Source of the DNA: Diabrotica undecimpunctata
Taxonomy: Eukaryota; Arthropoda; Insecta; Coleoptera; Chrysomelidae
Length of the DNA: 64,000 bases
Direction: 5' to 3'
Assembly (NCBI RefSeq): GCF_040954645.1
Contig: NC_092810.1
Span: 7,052,185-7,116,184 of the forward strand
Below are positions 1 through 11,849 of the stretch, one piece after another. Below the pieces are notes generated by a model. It was given only the letters and a program-made list of their open reading frames with translations, did not search any database and was not told the DNA's origin. Within the stretch, counting starts at the first letter, position 1, and each line of letters begins with the position of its first letter. The translations under genes were made by a program, and so were the position numbers.

Positions 1-473
1 CAGCAAATAATCTACACAATACTAATATAGATAAAGGTCAAGGAGAAGTTAGCACCATGGATAGCTCCAAAGTAATTAATTGATCTTCAGCCAAAACGTA
101 GTATCGGTGATGTTCTTATGTCTCCAGAAAAAACATACAGGAAAACCAATTGCTGTACCTAAATTTAAACCTAGAGGTAAGGTCAAAGACAATGAGGAGC
201 ATGTAGCAATGAAGTTACGAACATCATACGAATTGCAACACGCTAAAAATGTTCAACGACATTTGTTTTCAATTTTGACCAACTGAATTTAGTTCTAAAG
301 CAATGATATTGGTGCACAAGATACTTTTAATCTTATAATTTAAGATTTGAATTTTGACCTACTGGGATTAGTTTATTTGCTAAAATCCACAATTAATAGA
401 TAGATCAATCAAACGTTAAATCATCTCCTTGAAAAAGAGAATCTAAGATTTTAACTTAAAAATCGGTGGAAAA
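1..473. other. Unassigned AT-rich sequence
   Basis: No recognisable gene or repeat boundary. A short open frame on the plus strand (80-286) has no family resemblance that I can see and is treated as chance. Confidence 0.5.
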
Positions 474-1370
474 ATGTTTCTTTTTGCTGATAATACCAGT
501 ATTACCTGGAGAAACTCTAATATTGCAACTCTTCATTCAATTATAACTTCTGATCTACTTAAAATAAAAGCCTGGTCCGACTCTAATTTACTCTCTTTTA
601 ACGTGGATCAGTAGCATTATCCTATAAAGGTGCTCTTCAGTCCTTGATTCTGAATAACAGTCAGATCAGTATCGTTGATTTTGTCAAATTTCTTGGTATT
701 TTTATACACAGCAACCTTAAATGGTCCCTTCATATCGATTAGTTAAGTAAGAAACTAGCCTCAGACTGCTATGCAAAAAGATCTGTTACGAAGAAAATTA
801 ATTTAGCATCTTCCAAAATAAGATACTTTTCTTCGTTCGAGTCTTATTTTCGATATGGCCCTCCTTTTTGTGGTTCTAGTACAGCTGCCCAATCCGATTT
901 TATTTTTTAGTTACATAGTTTACAAAAAGAGCAATACCGTAGCTTTTTGGCCTCAGTAGAAGCCTCACATTGAGGAAGATACTTCAAAAATCACGGGATT
1001 TTAACTCTTCCCTCTTTATATATTCTAGAAACTGTTTGCTTAATTCGTAAACACCTACGTAAACATGTTTTCTAGCAAAACCTAATACTCCACCCGCAAT
1101 CTTTAATGTATATTTGCCGATCCCGTCCATTTGGGTATCAAATGCATCAGCTTAAACTTATTCGTAAACTACATAGTTCGTAAGGTATTTATTATGCAAT
1201 TTGCAATTTAGTGCAATGGATTGTATATTTTATTTTGTGATATTGGCGAATTTTATAATTTTAGTAAAGTTTAATTGTTACTGTTATTTTTTTGACATTT
1301 TGTAAGATTTGTCCATAAAATTGTACAATTTTCAGTGACAGTAAATCAAATTTCTATTCTATTCTATTTT
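474..1370 (+). pseudogene. Jockey-like LINE, C-terminal reverse transcriptase relic
   Basis: Decayed 3' half of a Jockey-type non-LTR retrotransposon reverse transcriptase. Conceptual translation begins near the catalytic block, where FADNTS replaces the usual FADDTS. It then gives VKFLGIFIHSNLKWS, the motif that follows the RT palm, then LSKKLASDCYAKRS and SFESYFRYGPPFCGSS, typical of the thumb region of this clade. Several frameshifts and stops interrupt it and the second catalytic Asp is Asn, so it is dead. The 3' untranslated part ends at about 1350-1370 in a short tandem ATTCT-type tail, which probably marks the 3' end of the insertion. The 5' side is truncated. Family placement rests on motif recognition only. 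Confidence 0.75.
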
Positions 1371-1395
1371 TAGTGATATTCGATACTTCGTATTT

Positions 1396-3246
1396 TAGCC
1401 CAGGCTGTGGGGGAAACAGTACTTTCTAATCCAGGAATTTATGTAATATGGCCTAGGTTATAAAGGGTAACCTTAGGAGCAATCCCCCAGTTCATTCAAC
1501 AGAAAATTGTTGGTTATTGTTTATTTTTGAGCGTTTATAGGTACAAAATACGTATTGTTTGAGTTTTTTTAAATTTTTACTTAAAGTTAATGTTGCAATG
1601 GGTAATTTCTGCATAGATTATAAAAGTACTCTAAAAGACCCTCAATTTGAGCCGATATACGTTAAATTTAATTAATTTGTTATTGCAAAAATGACGAATG
1701 AAGTTCAAAATTAAAAAAACGTAATATTTATTGCAAAATTGCTTTTTTATTTATTTCAAATATATGACATTCAAGCATATAAAATTACGAATTGAATGAG
1801 CCGTAGATCCTAGATCACTTAATTTGTTGCTGAGATACGTTAATTAGTTTATCCCACGACCTTCAACTTTGAATGCTTATAGGATTCCAAAAAAAAATGG
1901 TAAAGGGCTAATTCTTATTTCATTCTCTTTCCAAAGTCGTAAATTCTCATAATCCACTGGATAATAATGAAAAAAAAATTGTTACCCCATTAAAAACAAT
2001 TATTTATGAAGTTGTAAAATTGCAGTTATAAACATTTAGAGCTGCAGCGCCACCTATGTACCCTAAAAATTTCTAATTTGCAGATTATTGTAGCTGGTTC
2101 GAGACAAAGATTAAAAAAAAAGAGTTTTCTACGACCAATAGGAGCCGAGTTAGCATAATTTTTTTTTAAATCACAGAGGCTTTATTTATAACAATTAAGA
2201 ACTAAATCTGCGTCATTTACTACTTAAAAACCTATATATTCAAGTATTTGTATTCTCCTTAAATTAAAATTATTATTTATTGTAAAATTGAATACATTAA
2301 AATTGTTTTACTAATTTATTCCTTCTATCAAACTAATTTGCAATTTAAGATATGTGTATATATGATGTTTATTTTAATTTATTAAAACTATTATTTAATT
2401 TCTCATGTAATTGTCCTAAACATCTAGTTTGACCAAAAATTTTTAAAATCAATTTTTTTGAGTTTTTTTTTTGGAAAATAGATTGTTTTTAAATAGAAAT
2501 TTTAATCATTTGAACTTACTTTAACATAATTTTTCACTGATAAAAGATTACACAGCGAGGCAGAGTAAGTTTTCATAAAAAAAGATAAATACTGAAATAA
2601 TAGTAGTCTATATTTTAGAATATTAAATTTTTTTTGAAATAAGGATGTTTCATAGGGATGTTCTCAATAATAATTTGGTAGTAGATTACGTTTAATAGTA
2701 TTGTAAAAGTAAAAGAATTGCAAAAGAAATTAAATATTAAAAAAAGGGGGGTTGGGGGTGGTTTTTTAAGGGTAAATGTTATTATTTTAAAGAGCTACCC
2801 CAGATTTAAAAAAAATCATCGAAATCGGTTCATTTTTCACCGAGATATTGCAAATTTTTCCGAGCATCGCCAGATTCGTTTGTTAATTGTTATTAATAAA
2901 GCCTCTGTGATTTTTTAAAAACATTATGCTAACTTAGCTCCTATTGGTCGTAGAAAACTCTTTTTTTTTCGTATACCGGCTCAAATTGAAGGTCTTTTAA
3001 AGTACTTTATAATCTATACATACAGAAATTACCCATTACAACACTTACTTTAGGCAAAAAATGAAAAAAACTCAAAAACTACGTATTTTGCACCTATAAA
3101 CGCTCATAAATAAACAATAACCAAAAGTTTTTTATGGAATGAACTGGTTGATTGCTCCTGAGGTAGCCCTATATAACCTAGGCCACATTACATAAATTCC
3201 TGGATTACAGTGTAAAATCACTCTTTTTTCCCCACAGCCTGGGCTA
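1396..3246. mobile_element. Long inverted-repeat (foldback/MITE-like) DNA element
   Basis: The two ends are inverted copies. TAGCCCAGGCTGTGGG begins at 1396 and its reverse complement ends at 3246. The match continues inward through about 1396-1672 on the left and 2975-3246 on the right. A second matching block is 2095-2205 on the left and 2880-2975 on the right. The left arm therefore holds about 420 bp that the right arm lacks. Both ends finish in TA, compatible with a TA target duplication as in Tc1/mariner-like elements. No transposase is recognisable inside, so it looks non-autonomous. The superfamily is unproven. Confidence 0.7.
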
Positions 3247-4640
3247 TTACCCAACTGCTGCTTTGGAACTTGTATAGATAATTAAGTGTTTCAATATCTG
3301 TATAGATTAAATCATCGGCATAATATCTCAGATGTTAATTATTGTACTTTCGTTGTGTACTTAATCACGTAATATATTTTTTGTGATATCTTTAGAAACA
3401 GCGAGTAAGAAAAGTTCGTCTGGTTATGTGTATATATTTACTTGTTTTATGTTCTGTTTATGTTGGTGCTTTCCTTCATGACAAATAAGTGAGCTCATAC
3501 CAGTATCTGTGGTTTAAAGATAAAATTTATCGCGTATTAAAAACTCCCGTTTGCAGTCACAAAATCCATTGTTAAATTGCAAACAGTCTCCGCAGTGCGG
3601 TATCTCCCGCATCAAATTAAAAAAGAGTCATTGACAGGACTACGGCTACAAACCTCACACTATCAATTCAGCCGGAGGCGCGAGGAGTCTGATTAAGTTC
3701 TGTCACATTCTGTGCACTCGAGAAGTTATAGTCTCTCATTAAATGAAATTAGAATTAAAAGCACATTGCTTACTCAAAAGGGCGTTAATGGAGAAAATCT
3801 AAAGCTTTCTGCTAGTTCCAAAGCATTTTGAAACGTTACACTTTGGCGGCGGTAAATATTTAAATAGGAAATGGGGCGACAAACCAGCAGAAATTATATG
3901 GAGCAGAATCAGAAGAGCTGTGATTTCATATTCCGATCCAATTCAGACCAATCCGAGTACAATTTACACACTTTAAAAACTGATGGAATTCAATGCGAAA
4001 TATATTTCACGAAATAGATATTCGGTTTAATAGATTTATTAAGCTTTTTTCATCTTTTTAATGTATTAAAAACGATTACTGCTCTACTTGATGGAAATAA
4101 ATGAATTTTTATTAAAAACTAGTTATTTTGCACGTCATTATTTGATGGGGTATCCAATCAATTGCATCTACAATCACTTTACTTACTTTTTTCTGTCTTC
4201 TTCCTATTTAAGGCTAGGACGACAACACAATAATATTTTATTCTATTGTACAACTTTCACAACAAATAAGTCACTTCAAAAAGTTCAGAGTCGCTGAACT
4301 TTTTGCGCAAAGTCATCTGCGTAATTCTAGTTTGGCAATTTTGTTGTTAAAAAATCTTGAGTTTTGTATTATATTTTTACCGATCATCAAATTCGCAGCC
4401 AACTTTTTAGGATCAACAACATTTTCAAAAGAATTAAAAATTAATTTTTTAAAATAATAAACTTCTTTCATGAAAGGACCGGTCTTCTGTTCACCTTCAG
4501 ATAAATATTGTACTATCTGACAGATAGTTATCTGAAGAATAGACATTTATTTATAAAATAAAATGTACTTGTCTTTTCAAGTTAAATTATGTTGCGGTTA
4601 CTTATCTGTATAGTCAATATTCATCCCACTACCAAAAAAG
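3247..4640. other. Unassigned region
   Basis: No gene recognised. A somewhat GC-richer patch lies at about 3580-3720, but it has no convincing coding frame or repeat partner in the window. Confidence 0.5.
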
Positions 4641-4649
4641 CCAAACCCA

Positions 4650-6220
4650 CAACACTGCAATGAGTTCCGTCTGATAAGCCTTATGAGTCATGCAGTAAAA
4701 GTCCTACTAAAAATCGTACATAATCGTATCTATAGAAAGTGCGAAACAATCATCGGAGACGATCAGTTTGGATTCAGAGCCGGCATGGGAGGGAACGAGA
4801 GAAGCCCTGTTCAGTTTACTAGTTCTCGCCCAAAAATGCTACGACCAACAGAAAGATATATTTATATGCTTTATAGACTTCGAAAAAGCATTTGATAGAG
4901 TAAGACACGACCTACTATTAGAACGTTTGCAAGAAGTCGGTTTAGATGGAAAAGACATCAAATTCTTAAAAAACTTGTACTGGAACCAAAACGCCAGAGT
5001 TAGGATCGAAGGTTCCACATCCGCAGAAGTAGAAATTAGGAGGGGAGTTAGACAGGGATGTGTTCTGTCGCCTCTGCTGTTTAATCTTTACTCCGAGTTT
5101 CTATTTAAAGAAGCATTGGAGGATTCCAAGGATGGAATCAATGTGAATGGCGTAAATATCAACAGTATCAGATACGCCGATAATACAGTGTTAATTGCGG
5201 ATTCCGACTTAGGTCTACAACGACTCATCGACAAGACCAACTCGACCTGTGAGCAATTTGGTATGAAAATAGACATTAAAAAAACCAAAGTGATGTCAAT
5301 CCGAAAAAACCAAAACGTACCTCAACCTTGCACAATAAATGGGCAAGTTTTAGAACAGGTCAATAGATTTAAGTACCTGGGATGTTGGATCGATAGCAGC
5401 CTAAATCCTGATCTAGAAATAAGATCGAGAATAGAACAGGCCAGAAAATCTTTCGAAAAAATAAAAAAACTGCTTTGTGATTCTCGAATAAAACTCGAAA
5501 TTCGACAACGTTTATCAAAAGGCTACGTCTGGTCGACTCTTCTATATGCAGTTGAAACGTAAACCCTTAAAACATCAACCGTAAATAAATTGGAGGCCTT
5601 TGAAATGTGGATCTACCGGAGAATACTCAAAATTTCATGAGAATAGGCAAGGAAAGAGAACTTTTTAACACAGTAAAAGTTAGAAAAACGTCATACCTAG
5701 GCCACATACTGAGAAATAATAAGTACCAATATGCCCAACTTAGAGCCCACCTAGATGGACAAAGCGGATACTGGAATGGAGACCAAGAGATGATGCCTAC
5801 CGAAGTAGAGGTCGTCCACAAACACGTTGGACTGACGATCTAAAACGTTGTCATAGGAATTGGATGCAAGAGGCACAAGATCGAAATAGATGGAAAATTA
5901 TAAGGGAGATCTATGTCCAGCAGTGGATAAGCGAAGATTGAATGATGCCCAACTTATAGTGAAAGGAAAAATCGGGGAAAAGAGAGGCCTAGGAAGGAAA
6001 AGACTATCGTGGCTTAGAAACATCCAACAATGGACAGGGTTAAATTTTGAACAGCTAATAAGAACAGCTGAAGATAGAGAAGAGTTTAAAATTGTAGTAG
6101 CCAACCTCCATTGAGGAGAGGGCACTTTAAGAAGACTTATCTGTAAGATAAATGTAAAATTTATTTTGGAACACACCAAAATTTGATTCATTGTTAAATA
6201 AATAAAAATAAATAAAAATT
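4650..6220 (+). pseudogene. RTE-like LINE, reverse transcriptase domain (interrupted)
   Basis: RT portion of an RTE-like LINE, the enzyme that copies LINE RNA at a nicked target. A first frame reads through the finger region (DDQFGFRAGMGG), then a frameshift near 4790 leads into an open frame to 5560. That frame carries CFIDFEKAFDRVRH, RRGVRQGCVLSP and the catalytic box as YADNTV, so the second catalytic Asp is lost. It continues with FKYLGCWID and a stop, then EAFEMWIYRRILKIS and KTSYLGHILRNNKYQYAQL. At 5742 the reading frame is split by a 202-bp insertion and resumes at 5957 with VKGKIGEKRGLGRKRLSWLRN, ending at 6114. A (TAAA)-like tail lies at about 6185-6220. The endonuclease is missing. 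The copy is clearly inactive. Confidence 0.85.
5743..5944 (+). mobile_element. 202-bp 5'-truncated LINE insertion with target-site duplication
   Basis: A fragment of a different RTE-like subfamily sits inside the LINE at 4650-6220. Its translation gives RILEWRPRDDAYRSRGRP, RWTDDLKR and YVQQWISED, which is the conserved C-terminus of that subfamily, then a short TGAATG tail. It is bounded by the 12-base direct repeat ATGCCCAACTTA at 5731-5742 and 5945-5956. Removing the insert and one repeat rejoins the host element's frame, so this is a genuine target-primed insertion. Confidence 0.88.
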
Positions 6221-6799
6221 TGATAACGAGAAAAAAAATAATACATGTTTAATGATTCTTCTCAGGTTTTTCCATAACACTAAAATATTATATAAGGTCA
6301 GCTCAAACATCTTTAACTTTAAAAAGTTCAATAACGTCTTCATTTGGTAATTCATCTTCAAAATTGTCTTAATTTTGATCTCTCGCTAGGTTATACTCGT
6401 AAAATGTTGCTGTAGATTAGAACTGTTGAATCTTTTCAACCTGACAGCCACTTTCACTGGGTGAGATAGTACCTAAACCTTCTCTTCCATACATAAAAAG
6501 TTATGTTGCATATATGGTTCTAATATTACATTCTAAAAATTAAATTGTTTAGTAGACTTCTTAAAAATGGTTTTACTTTATAATGAGAATCTCCCTGTAA
6601 GAACCCATTTCTATTATTTTGGCCACATTGGCTCTGCAATTGTGGTTTTGCTTGGCCCGTCGTTTGCCAGACGTAATTGGCTGAAGTAGTGTGCGGAAGA
6701 GTCTTCCAAATCTCCTCAAGCGACTCTTTAGTTATATTTGCGTTTGGGTGAACGTCGTGTTTCATCCTTGCCACATAAAATCATCCTAGTACAAACCTC
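6221..6799. other. Unassigned region
   Basis: No supported gene. An 82-codon frame on the minus strand (6526-6774) has a protein-like composition, but I cannot tie it to any family. Confidence 0.4.
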
Positions 6800-7696
6800 C
6801 TCGTTGGTGGAGCTGGGAATCCATATTCGTATCCTAATTATTATTATATGTTTACTGATGGTTCAAAAAAAGGAAATAACACTGCTTGCGCAGTATACCA
6901 ACAGAATTCTGGACACAAGCATAAATATAAGTTACCTGATGAAGCCACCATCTACACATCCGAAATGCTGGGTTTTAAAGTTTGCTCTTTCTCACGCTTT
7001 GGCAAAGGAAATGAAGAACTGTGTAATATTTACAGACAGGAAAAATGCAGTAGAATGAATATGTGTAACAAATAAATCCAAGAAATTGACTCATCTTGAT
7101 ATGGAGATTTTAAAATTGTACTACGAGGTTTCAAAGCTCGGAGGAGAAGTTATTATCGCATGGATCAAAGGCCATTCTGGGATAAAGGGTAATATAATAG
7201 ATGCTTTGGCAAAAGAAGCATTATCAAGCGGAGAAACCATAGACAACAATATTCTACCGGTTTCAGATATAGATGAATGTAGTAAACATCGGCTCAAATT
7301 AAAATGGCAAGCCAATTATACGGAATCCGAAAGTCAGTCATCTTTAAATATTGGCAACCCACACTTCTTAAAAAAAGGTGGTTTCATTCAGAGTCCAACA
7401 GAAGTTTTATTAAAACTAATAGTAGGCTAAGGTCAAATCATGCTCTAACACCTTCAAGAATGTACAAAATGAATCTAGCAGACACTCCAAACTGTACTTG
7501 TGGTAAATATGGAGATTTAACACATATCCTATTAGAATGTGTAAACCAACAAGGAAATATTACATGTTTTTATGAAAACTTACGAAAACTAAATGTCTGT
7601 TTCCCATTACATATAAATGAATTAATTTTCTCTGGAAACGTAAAAATCTTTAATTTTATTTATCAGTTAATAAGAAATTGTAAATATAAACTTTAA
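6800..7696 (+). pseudogene. LINE C-terminal RNase H and zinc-knuckle relic
   Basis: C-terminal part of a LINE of the type that encodes RNase H (I/R1/LOA/Jockey-related), which removes RNA from the RNA-DNA hybrid. Visible pieces, across frameshifts, are MFTDGSKKGN with the first acidic residue (about 6848), TIYTSEMLGFK with the Glu, IFTDRKNAVE with the third acidic residue in another frame, then AWIKGHSGIKGN and DALAKEALSSG with the His/Asp end of the fold. After it come NSRLRSNHALTPSRMYKMN and a CTCG...GDLTHILLEC knuckle. The frame ends at 7696. At least three frames are needed, so the copy is inactive. The RT upstream is missing, and its 3' side passes into A-rich sequence. Confidence 0.8.
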
Positions 7697-7789
7697 ACAA
7701 TATAATGTACTAACCATTGAATTAAGATGCAACTTGTAAGCAATTTGCGAACATACCAAACATGTAATAAACTTTAAATACGAAACATT

Positions 7790-7985
7790 TAATACGAAAA
7801 AAAAATAAAAAAATAAAAAAAACATATAAAAAAAAAATAAAACAAAATTATTATAAAAGATGACCAAAACAAAATAAAAAATATATATACATATTACATA
7901 CAATATCAAAAAGTAATATAAAAAAATAAAAAAAAAATAATAAATATAAATAAAAATAACAAAAAAAAAATTATACTTACATTTA
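7790..7985. repeat. A-rich low-complexity tract
   Basis: Long runs of A broken by T, immediately 3' of the LINE relic ending at 7696. It may be an expanded LINE tail. Long frames on the minus strand here are only the T-rich complement. Confidence 0.8.
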
Positions 7986-8704
7986 GTACTAACTCGAACT
8001 CTGTTGTTCTGTGAATACAAATTACAAAATAGTCTGGTCAATTGGCTATGCCAAGGCCATTAAAAAAAATTAAGTTCGAAGTTGAGCTGCTTATAGTTTT
8101 GATTTGGTTCCAATAATCCTCGATGAGTTCTTGTTCTTCGTTATTCTCAAAATTACTTTTTAAATTATTTGCAATCATTCGACTATTGTTCTAATGAAAT
8201 CTATATCCACTTTGCTAGATCCCTCTTGTTTTATTCGTTTAAGCTTAAGTTTCAGTGCTTTTTTAAGAGCTCTCTTTATATATTCATTAATCATAATACA
8301 AAATGTGTTAAATATGATATACACTGATTTAAAATGTTTACTAATATTCTATTCTATGACCGTTTGTTAGAAATATACGACAGCAAATATTAATCATTTG
8401 GGAAAAATAAACATTTTCCATTCGGTTCTCCCAGCTTTGTGTTAACACAAATTTATGATAGTGTAATGCACACAGCTGCGGGGACTATTTTAAATTTTAT
8501 TTTATGTCCATATTCATTTGCACAATAAATAGTAGAGTTATTCGTTTTGTTTTATTTATTTGGTCCTAATAACTATCCACTATTTTCGTTTATTAGAATC
8601 TATAATGGTTTAATTCTCCAATAATTGTAAAGAAATAAAAAATATAAAAAAATAACTGAATAAAAAATATTTATTAATAATCAAAATTTTAGTAGTTTAT
8701 ATAG
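7986..8704. other. Unassigned region
   Basis: No gene recognised. It contains a perfect 16-base palindrome TTTGTGTTAACACAAA at 8436-8451. Confidence 0.45.
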
Positions 8705-9775
8705 CAGTGTGGTCCAACCTTTTAGACGTGGCGGGCCGTATTAAATTTGAAATTATTATGAAGGGCCAGAGAACGTGACTCGCTCAAAAAAAGCTTATTT
8801 TAAAAAATAATATACAAACGAAGTATGATTTGCAAGTATTTTATTATGGTTTACAATTTATATGTTATGTTTACAATTTAACATAAAATAAAAAATCAAT
8901 GGGATATTTGAGGCAAGGGTTTATCCTCTACTAAATTTTTCACGTCTATATCTACGTTAGTCGTAGTGAGTCTAATACACGCTTCCAGATAATCGTTTTC
9001 CATGCGATTACGTGTTTTATATTTATGCATCAAAGCATAAAATGTGCTTTCACATATATACGTACCACCAAACATTGAATATAGTTTTAACGCAAAGTTA
9101 CGAAGTTTAGGAAAACGACTTGGAGACTAACTTCCAAAAGGTACTAATGTCTTCATTTTTCTTTGCTTGAAAAAACGAATCGGACTGTAGTTTGCACAGC
9201 TCTAATTGGTATTCTTCTGATTGGCTCTGGATGTTGACTCTCATTGGACTGTTAAAAAGCTTAAGATCGGGTTTTAGTGCATCAAATTCCGGTAGGTTTA
9301 ATGTGTTAAGTAAGTGGTAATGTCTGTTAGAAATGCCAGTTCATGAAAAAATGTTTTGTTTTTAAGCTTTGTTATAAATACGTCGGTGTTAATAACAATT
9401 TCCGTTCCAAAAAGCAGTAAGATTTTTTTCTTGAAGAAAAAAAAAATCTAAGGCATTTACCTGCACACAACCAGCGTATCTCTGAATGTAAGGGGATGTT
9501 CTTATATTTAGTATTAATTTCTCCAAGAAAGAGATGAATTTACGGTATCGCCGAGCTCTGTTTCCTCTTCTTCAGCTGTTTACTATCTGCACTACAGTTT
9601 TCATAGTATCTTTGATTTTAATTATCTTTCCGCAGAGAGCCTCTTGATGGATAATTCAATGGAACATAACACAGTTAACACCATTTTCCCGCAAAAGTCC
9701 AGCCAATCCCGTTATGAGTCCCGTCATTGCTTTTGCTCCGTCGGTGCACTTTTGAAAACCACCTATATTTTTCAC
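8705..9775 (-). pseudogene. hAT transposase relic (GTF2IRD2/ZBED-like type)
   Basis: C-terminal half of a hAT-superfamily transposase, a cut-and-paste DNA transposase of the group from which vertebrate GTF2I-repeat and ZBED genes derive. Reading from about 9770 downward on the minus strand gives GGFQKCTDGAKAMTGLITGL, the TDGA block of the catalytic core. It continues with GLLRENGVNCVMFH and HELAFLTDIT, and ends with ESTFYALMHKYKTRNRM and LVEDKPLPQISH, the dimerisation end, with the stop at 8896-8898. Frameshifts and stops are frequent. The terminus CAGTGTGGTCCAACC beginning at 8705 fits a hAT terminal inverted repeat. The partner end is missing because the N-terminal side is joined to LINE sequence at about 9775. 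Confidence 0.8.
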
Positions 9776-10028
9776 AGCGTCACTAACTGTTTCAATTCCA
9801 ATCCTTTGGTACCTAGTAACTGTCGTATTTCACCTAGTGTTGAGTCAATGCCTGGGTCACTAGTTTTCTTTAGCGCTTTAATTACATCTTTACCTTCAGC
9901 GAGTAAGACAGTAGTTTCTCTAGGATAGTCAGAGGGACACTGATTTTCTGCTGGCACCTTGTTATTTTTATATAGCTCGCCACAGTAGTTTCACCATGTT
10001 TCCAATATTTCTTCAGTATTGGTCTTTA

Positions 10029-11849
10029 TAAGATAAGACATATTTATAAAATAAGACGATCACAAAGGCAATAAGAAAAGGCATAAGAAACTACAATGTA
10101 GAAAAAACAAAACAGGCAATAGAACAAAATAAGAACATGACAGTTTTGAAGAGGAGCGTACAAAAGGGGAAAATAGAAATTAACAAACTGAGAAACAGCA
10201 CTGGAGAAGAAACAACGAACAGAGATGAAATATTAAGAATAGTCGAAGAGTTCTACACAGAGTTATATAGATCAAGAAAAAAAAGATAACAATACGGAAC
10301 CTCCAATTACACTAAAAACTGGGGTATTAAACCAAGGATCAGATTTAATGCCCGATATAACAAAATCAGAAATCAAAGAAGCCCTGAAGAAAATGAAAAA
10401 TAATCGAACCCCGGGTGAAGATGGAATAGTAGCAGAAGCACTAAAAATTGGAGGGGGTGTATTACTTGAAAAAATTAAACAACTTTTCAATATCTGCCTT
10501 CACAGCGCCAATATTCCAACAGACTGGAACAACGCTACTATGATTCTATTACACAAAGCAGGAGACAAAGCAAATTTAGAGAATTTCAGACCGATTAGCC
10601 TCCTCAGCCATATATATAAGTTGTTTACGCGAATACTAGTTAAGAGAATGGAAAGAAAATTAGAGACTTATCAACCAAGGGAACAGGCAGGATTCCGAAA
10701 AAGTTACGGAACAAATGACCATCTACAAAGTATAAAAACCCTAATAGAGAAAGCAGTGGAATACAATAAACCGCTAGTTCTAATATTTATCGATTTTCAC
10801 AAAGCCTTTAACACAGTTGAGCTAAGCAAAATATTACAGGCGCTTAAAGAATGCAGGCTAGATTGTAGATATACTAAATTATTATACAAAATATACCTGC
10901 AGGCAACAACCACTGTCAGATTACATACTAACAGTAATCGCATAAAAATAGAACGGGGGGTTAGACAAGGAGACCCAATGTCACCTAAACTTTTTAATAC
11001 GGTGCTAGAACATGCTTTTAAGAGTTTGGATTGGATGACAAAGGGAATAAAAATAGATGGAGAATATCTAAACAACTTACGTTTCGCCGATGATATACTT
11101 ATAATAGCTGAAGATCTAGGTATGGCAAGAGAGATGGTACAGGAACTCATTGTGGCTACAGAAAGTGTAGGTTTAAATATAAATATCTCGAAAACAAAAA
11201 TCATGATCAATTTGGTACCCAACCAGAACATCAGTATTGGTGGGAAAGAAATAGAACTCGTAGATAGATATAAATACCTGGGACATGAAATTATGATTGG
11301 CAGGGATAACCAGACTCATGAACTGAAGAGAAGAGTCGGCCTTGGGTGGGCAGCATTTGGAAAACTGAGAGAAACTTTTAAAAGTGAGCTGCCCACATGC
11401 CTAAAGAGAAAGGTATTTGACCAGTGCGTCCTCCCAGTCTTGACGTACGGAGCAGAAACACTTACCTTAACAAGAGCAGCAGCTACCAAACTGAGAGTCA
11501 CGCAGAGAAGAATGGAGCGGTCCATGTTAGGAATAACTCTGCGAGACAGAATAACCAACGAAGACATCAGGAGAAGAACCGGAGTGACTGACATCATCGA
11601 GAAGATAACCAGACTAAAATGGAGATGGGCAGGACACATAGCCAGAATGACAGATGGGCGATGGACAAAGAGGTTATTGGAATGGAGGCCAAGGGAAGAC
11701 AAGAGAAGCGTCGGTCGACCACCTACAATATGGACTGACGATTTAAGAAGACTCAATAAAAACTGGATGAGAGCGGCGCAAGATAGACGGGGTTGGAAAC
11801 ATAAGGAAGGGGCCTATGTTCAGCAGTGGACTCTTGAGGCTGGATGATG
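10029..11849 (+). mobile_element. 5'-truncated RTE-like LINE insertion with 11-bp target duplication
   Basis: The insertion is bounded by ATTGGTCTTTA at 10018-10028 and again at 11850-11860, and it ends in a TGATGA-type tail as expected of RTE elements. It lies inside the minus-strand LINE fragment 9772-11930. A leading piece of the linker region is readable at about 10060-10285 (NKLRNSTGEETTN, EEFYTELYRSRKK). After a frameshift near 10285 the long RT frame follows. The endonuclease part is absent, so this is a typical incomplete reverse transcription product. Confidence 0.9.
10348..11847 (+). CDS. RTE-like reverse transcriptase, long open frame
   Basis: Open frame of 499 codons covering the RT and C-terminal region of an RTE-like LINE. 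Residues 1-30 hold the entry motif (KSEIKEALKKMKNNRTPGEDG). Residues 80-90 give RPISLLSHIY, 113-127 QAGFRKSYGTNDHLQ, and 147-155 IFIDFHKAF with the first catalytic Asp. RGVRQGDPMSP is at 203-213 and FADD at 246-249 with the catalytic pair intact. The tail has the RGRP-like VGRPPTIWTDDLRR block and YVQQWT. The stop is the TGA of the 3' tail. All RT catalytic residues are present, but the element lacks its endonuclease and leader, so it is not autonomous. The start is taken as the first usable codon and is not a natural start. Confidence 0.85.
   Translation: MPDITKSEIKEALKKMKNNRTPGEDGIVAEALKIGGGVLLEKIKQLFNICLHSANIPTDWNNATMILLHKAGDKANLENFRPISLLSHIYKLFTRILVKRMERKLETYQPREQAGFRKSYGTNDHLQSIKTLIEKAVEYNKPLVLIFIDFHKAFNTVELSKILQALKECRLDCRYTKLLYKIYLQATTTVRLHTNSNRIKIERGVRQGDPMSPKLFNTVLEHAFKSLDWMTKGIKIDGEYLNNLRFADDILIIAEDLGMAREMVQELIVATESVGLNINISKTKIMINLVPNQNISIGGKEIELVDRYKYLGHEIMIGRDNQTHELKRRVGLGWAAFGKLRETFKSELPTCLKRKVFDQCVLPVLTYGAETLTLTRAAATKLRVTQRRMERSMLGITLRDRITNEDIRRRTGVTDIIEKITRLKWRWAGHIARMTDGRWTKRLLEWRPREDKRSVGRPPTIWTDDLRRLNKNWMRAAQDRRGWKHKEGAYVQQWTLEAG

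Noticed and set aside
80..286. 68-codon frame at the left edge
   Set aside because: No motif or family resemblance, and ordinary length for chance in AT-rich DNA.
7667..8041. 124-codon minus-strand frame rich in Phe, Tyr and Ile
   Set aside because: It is the complement of an A-rich low-complexity tract.
10797..11756. Long minus-strand frames over 10797-11231 and 11316-11756
   Set aside because: Mirror frames of the plus-strand RT at 10348-11847.
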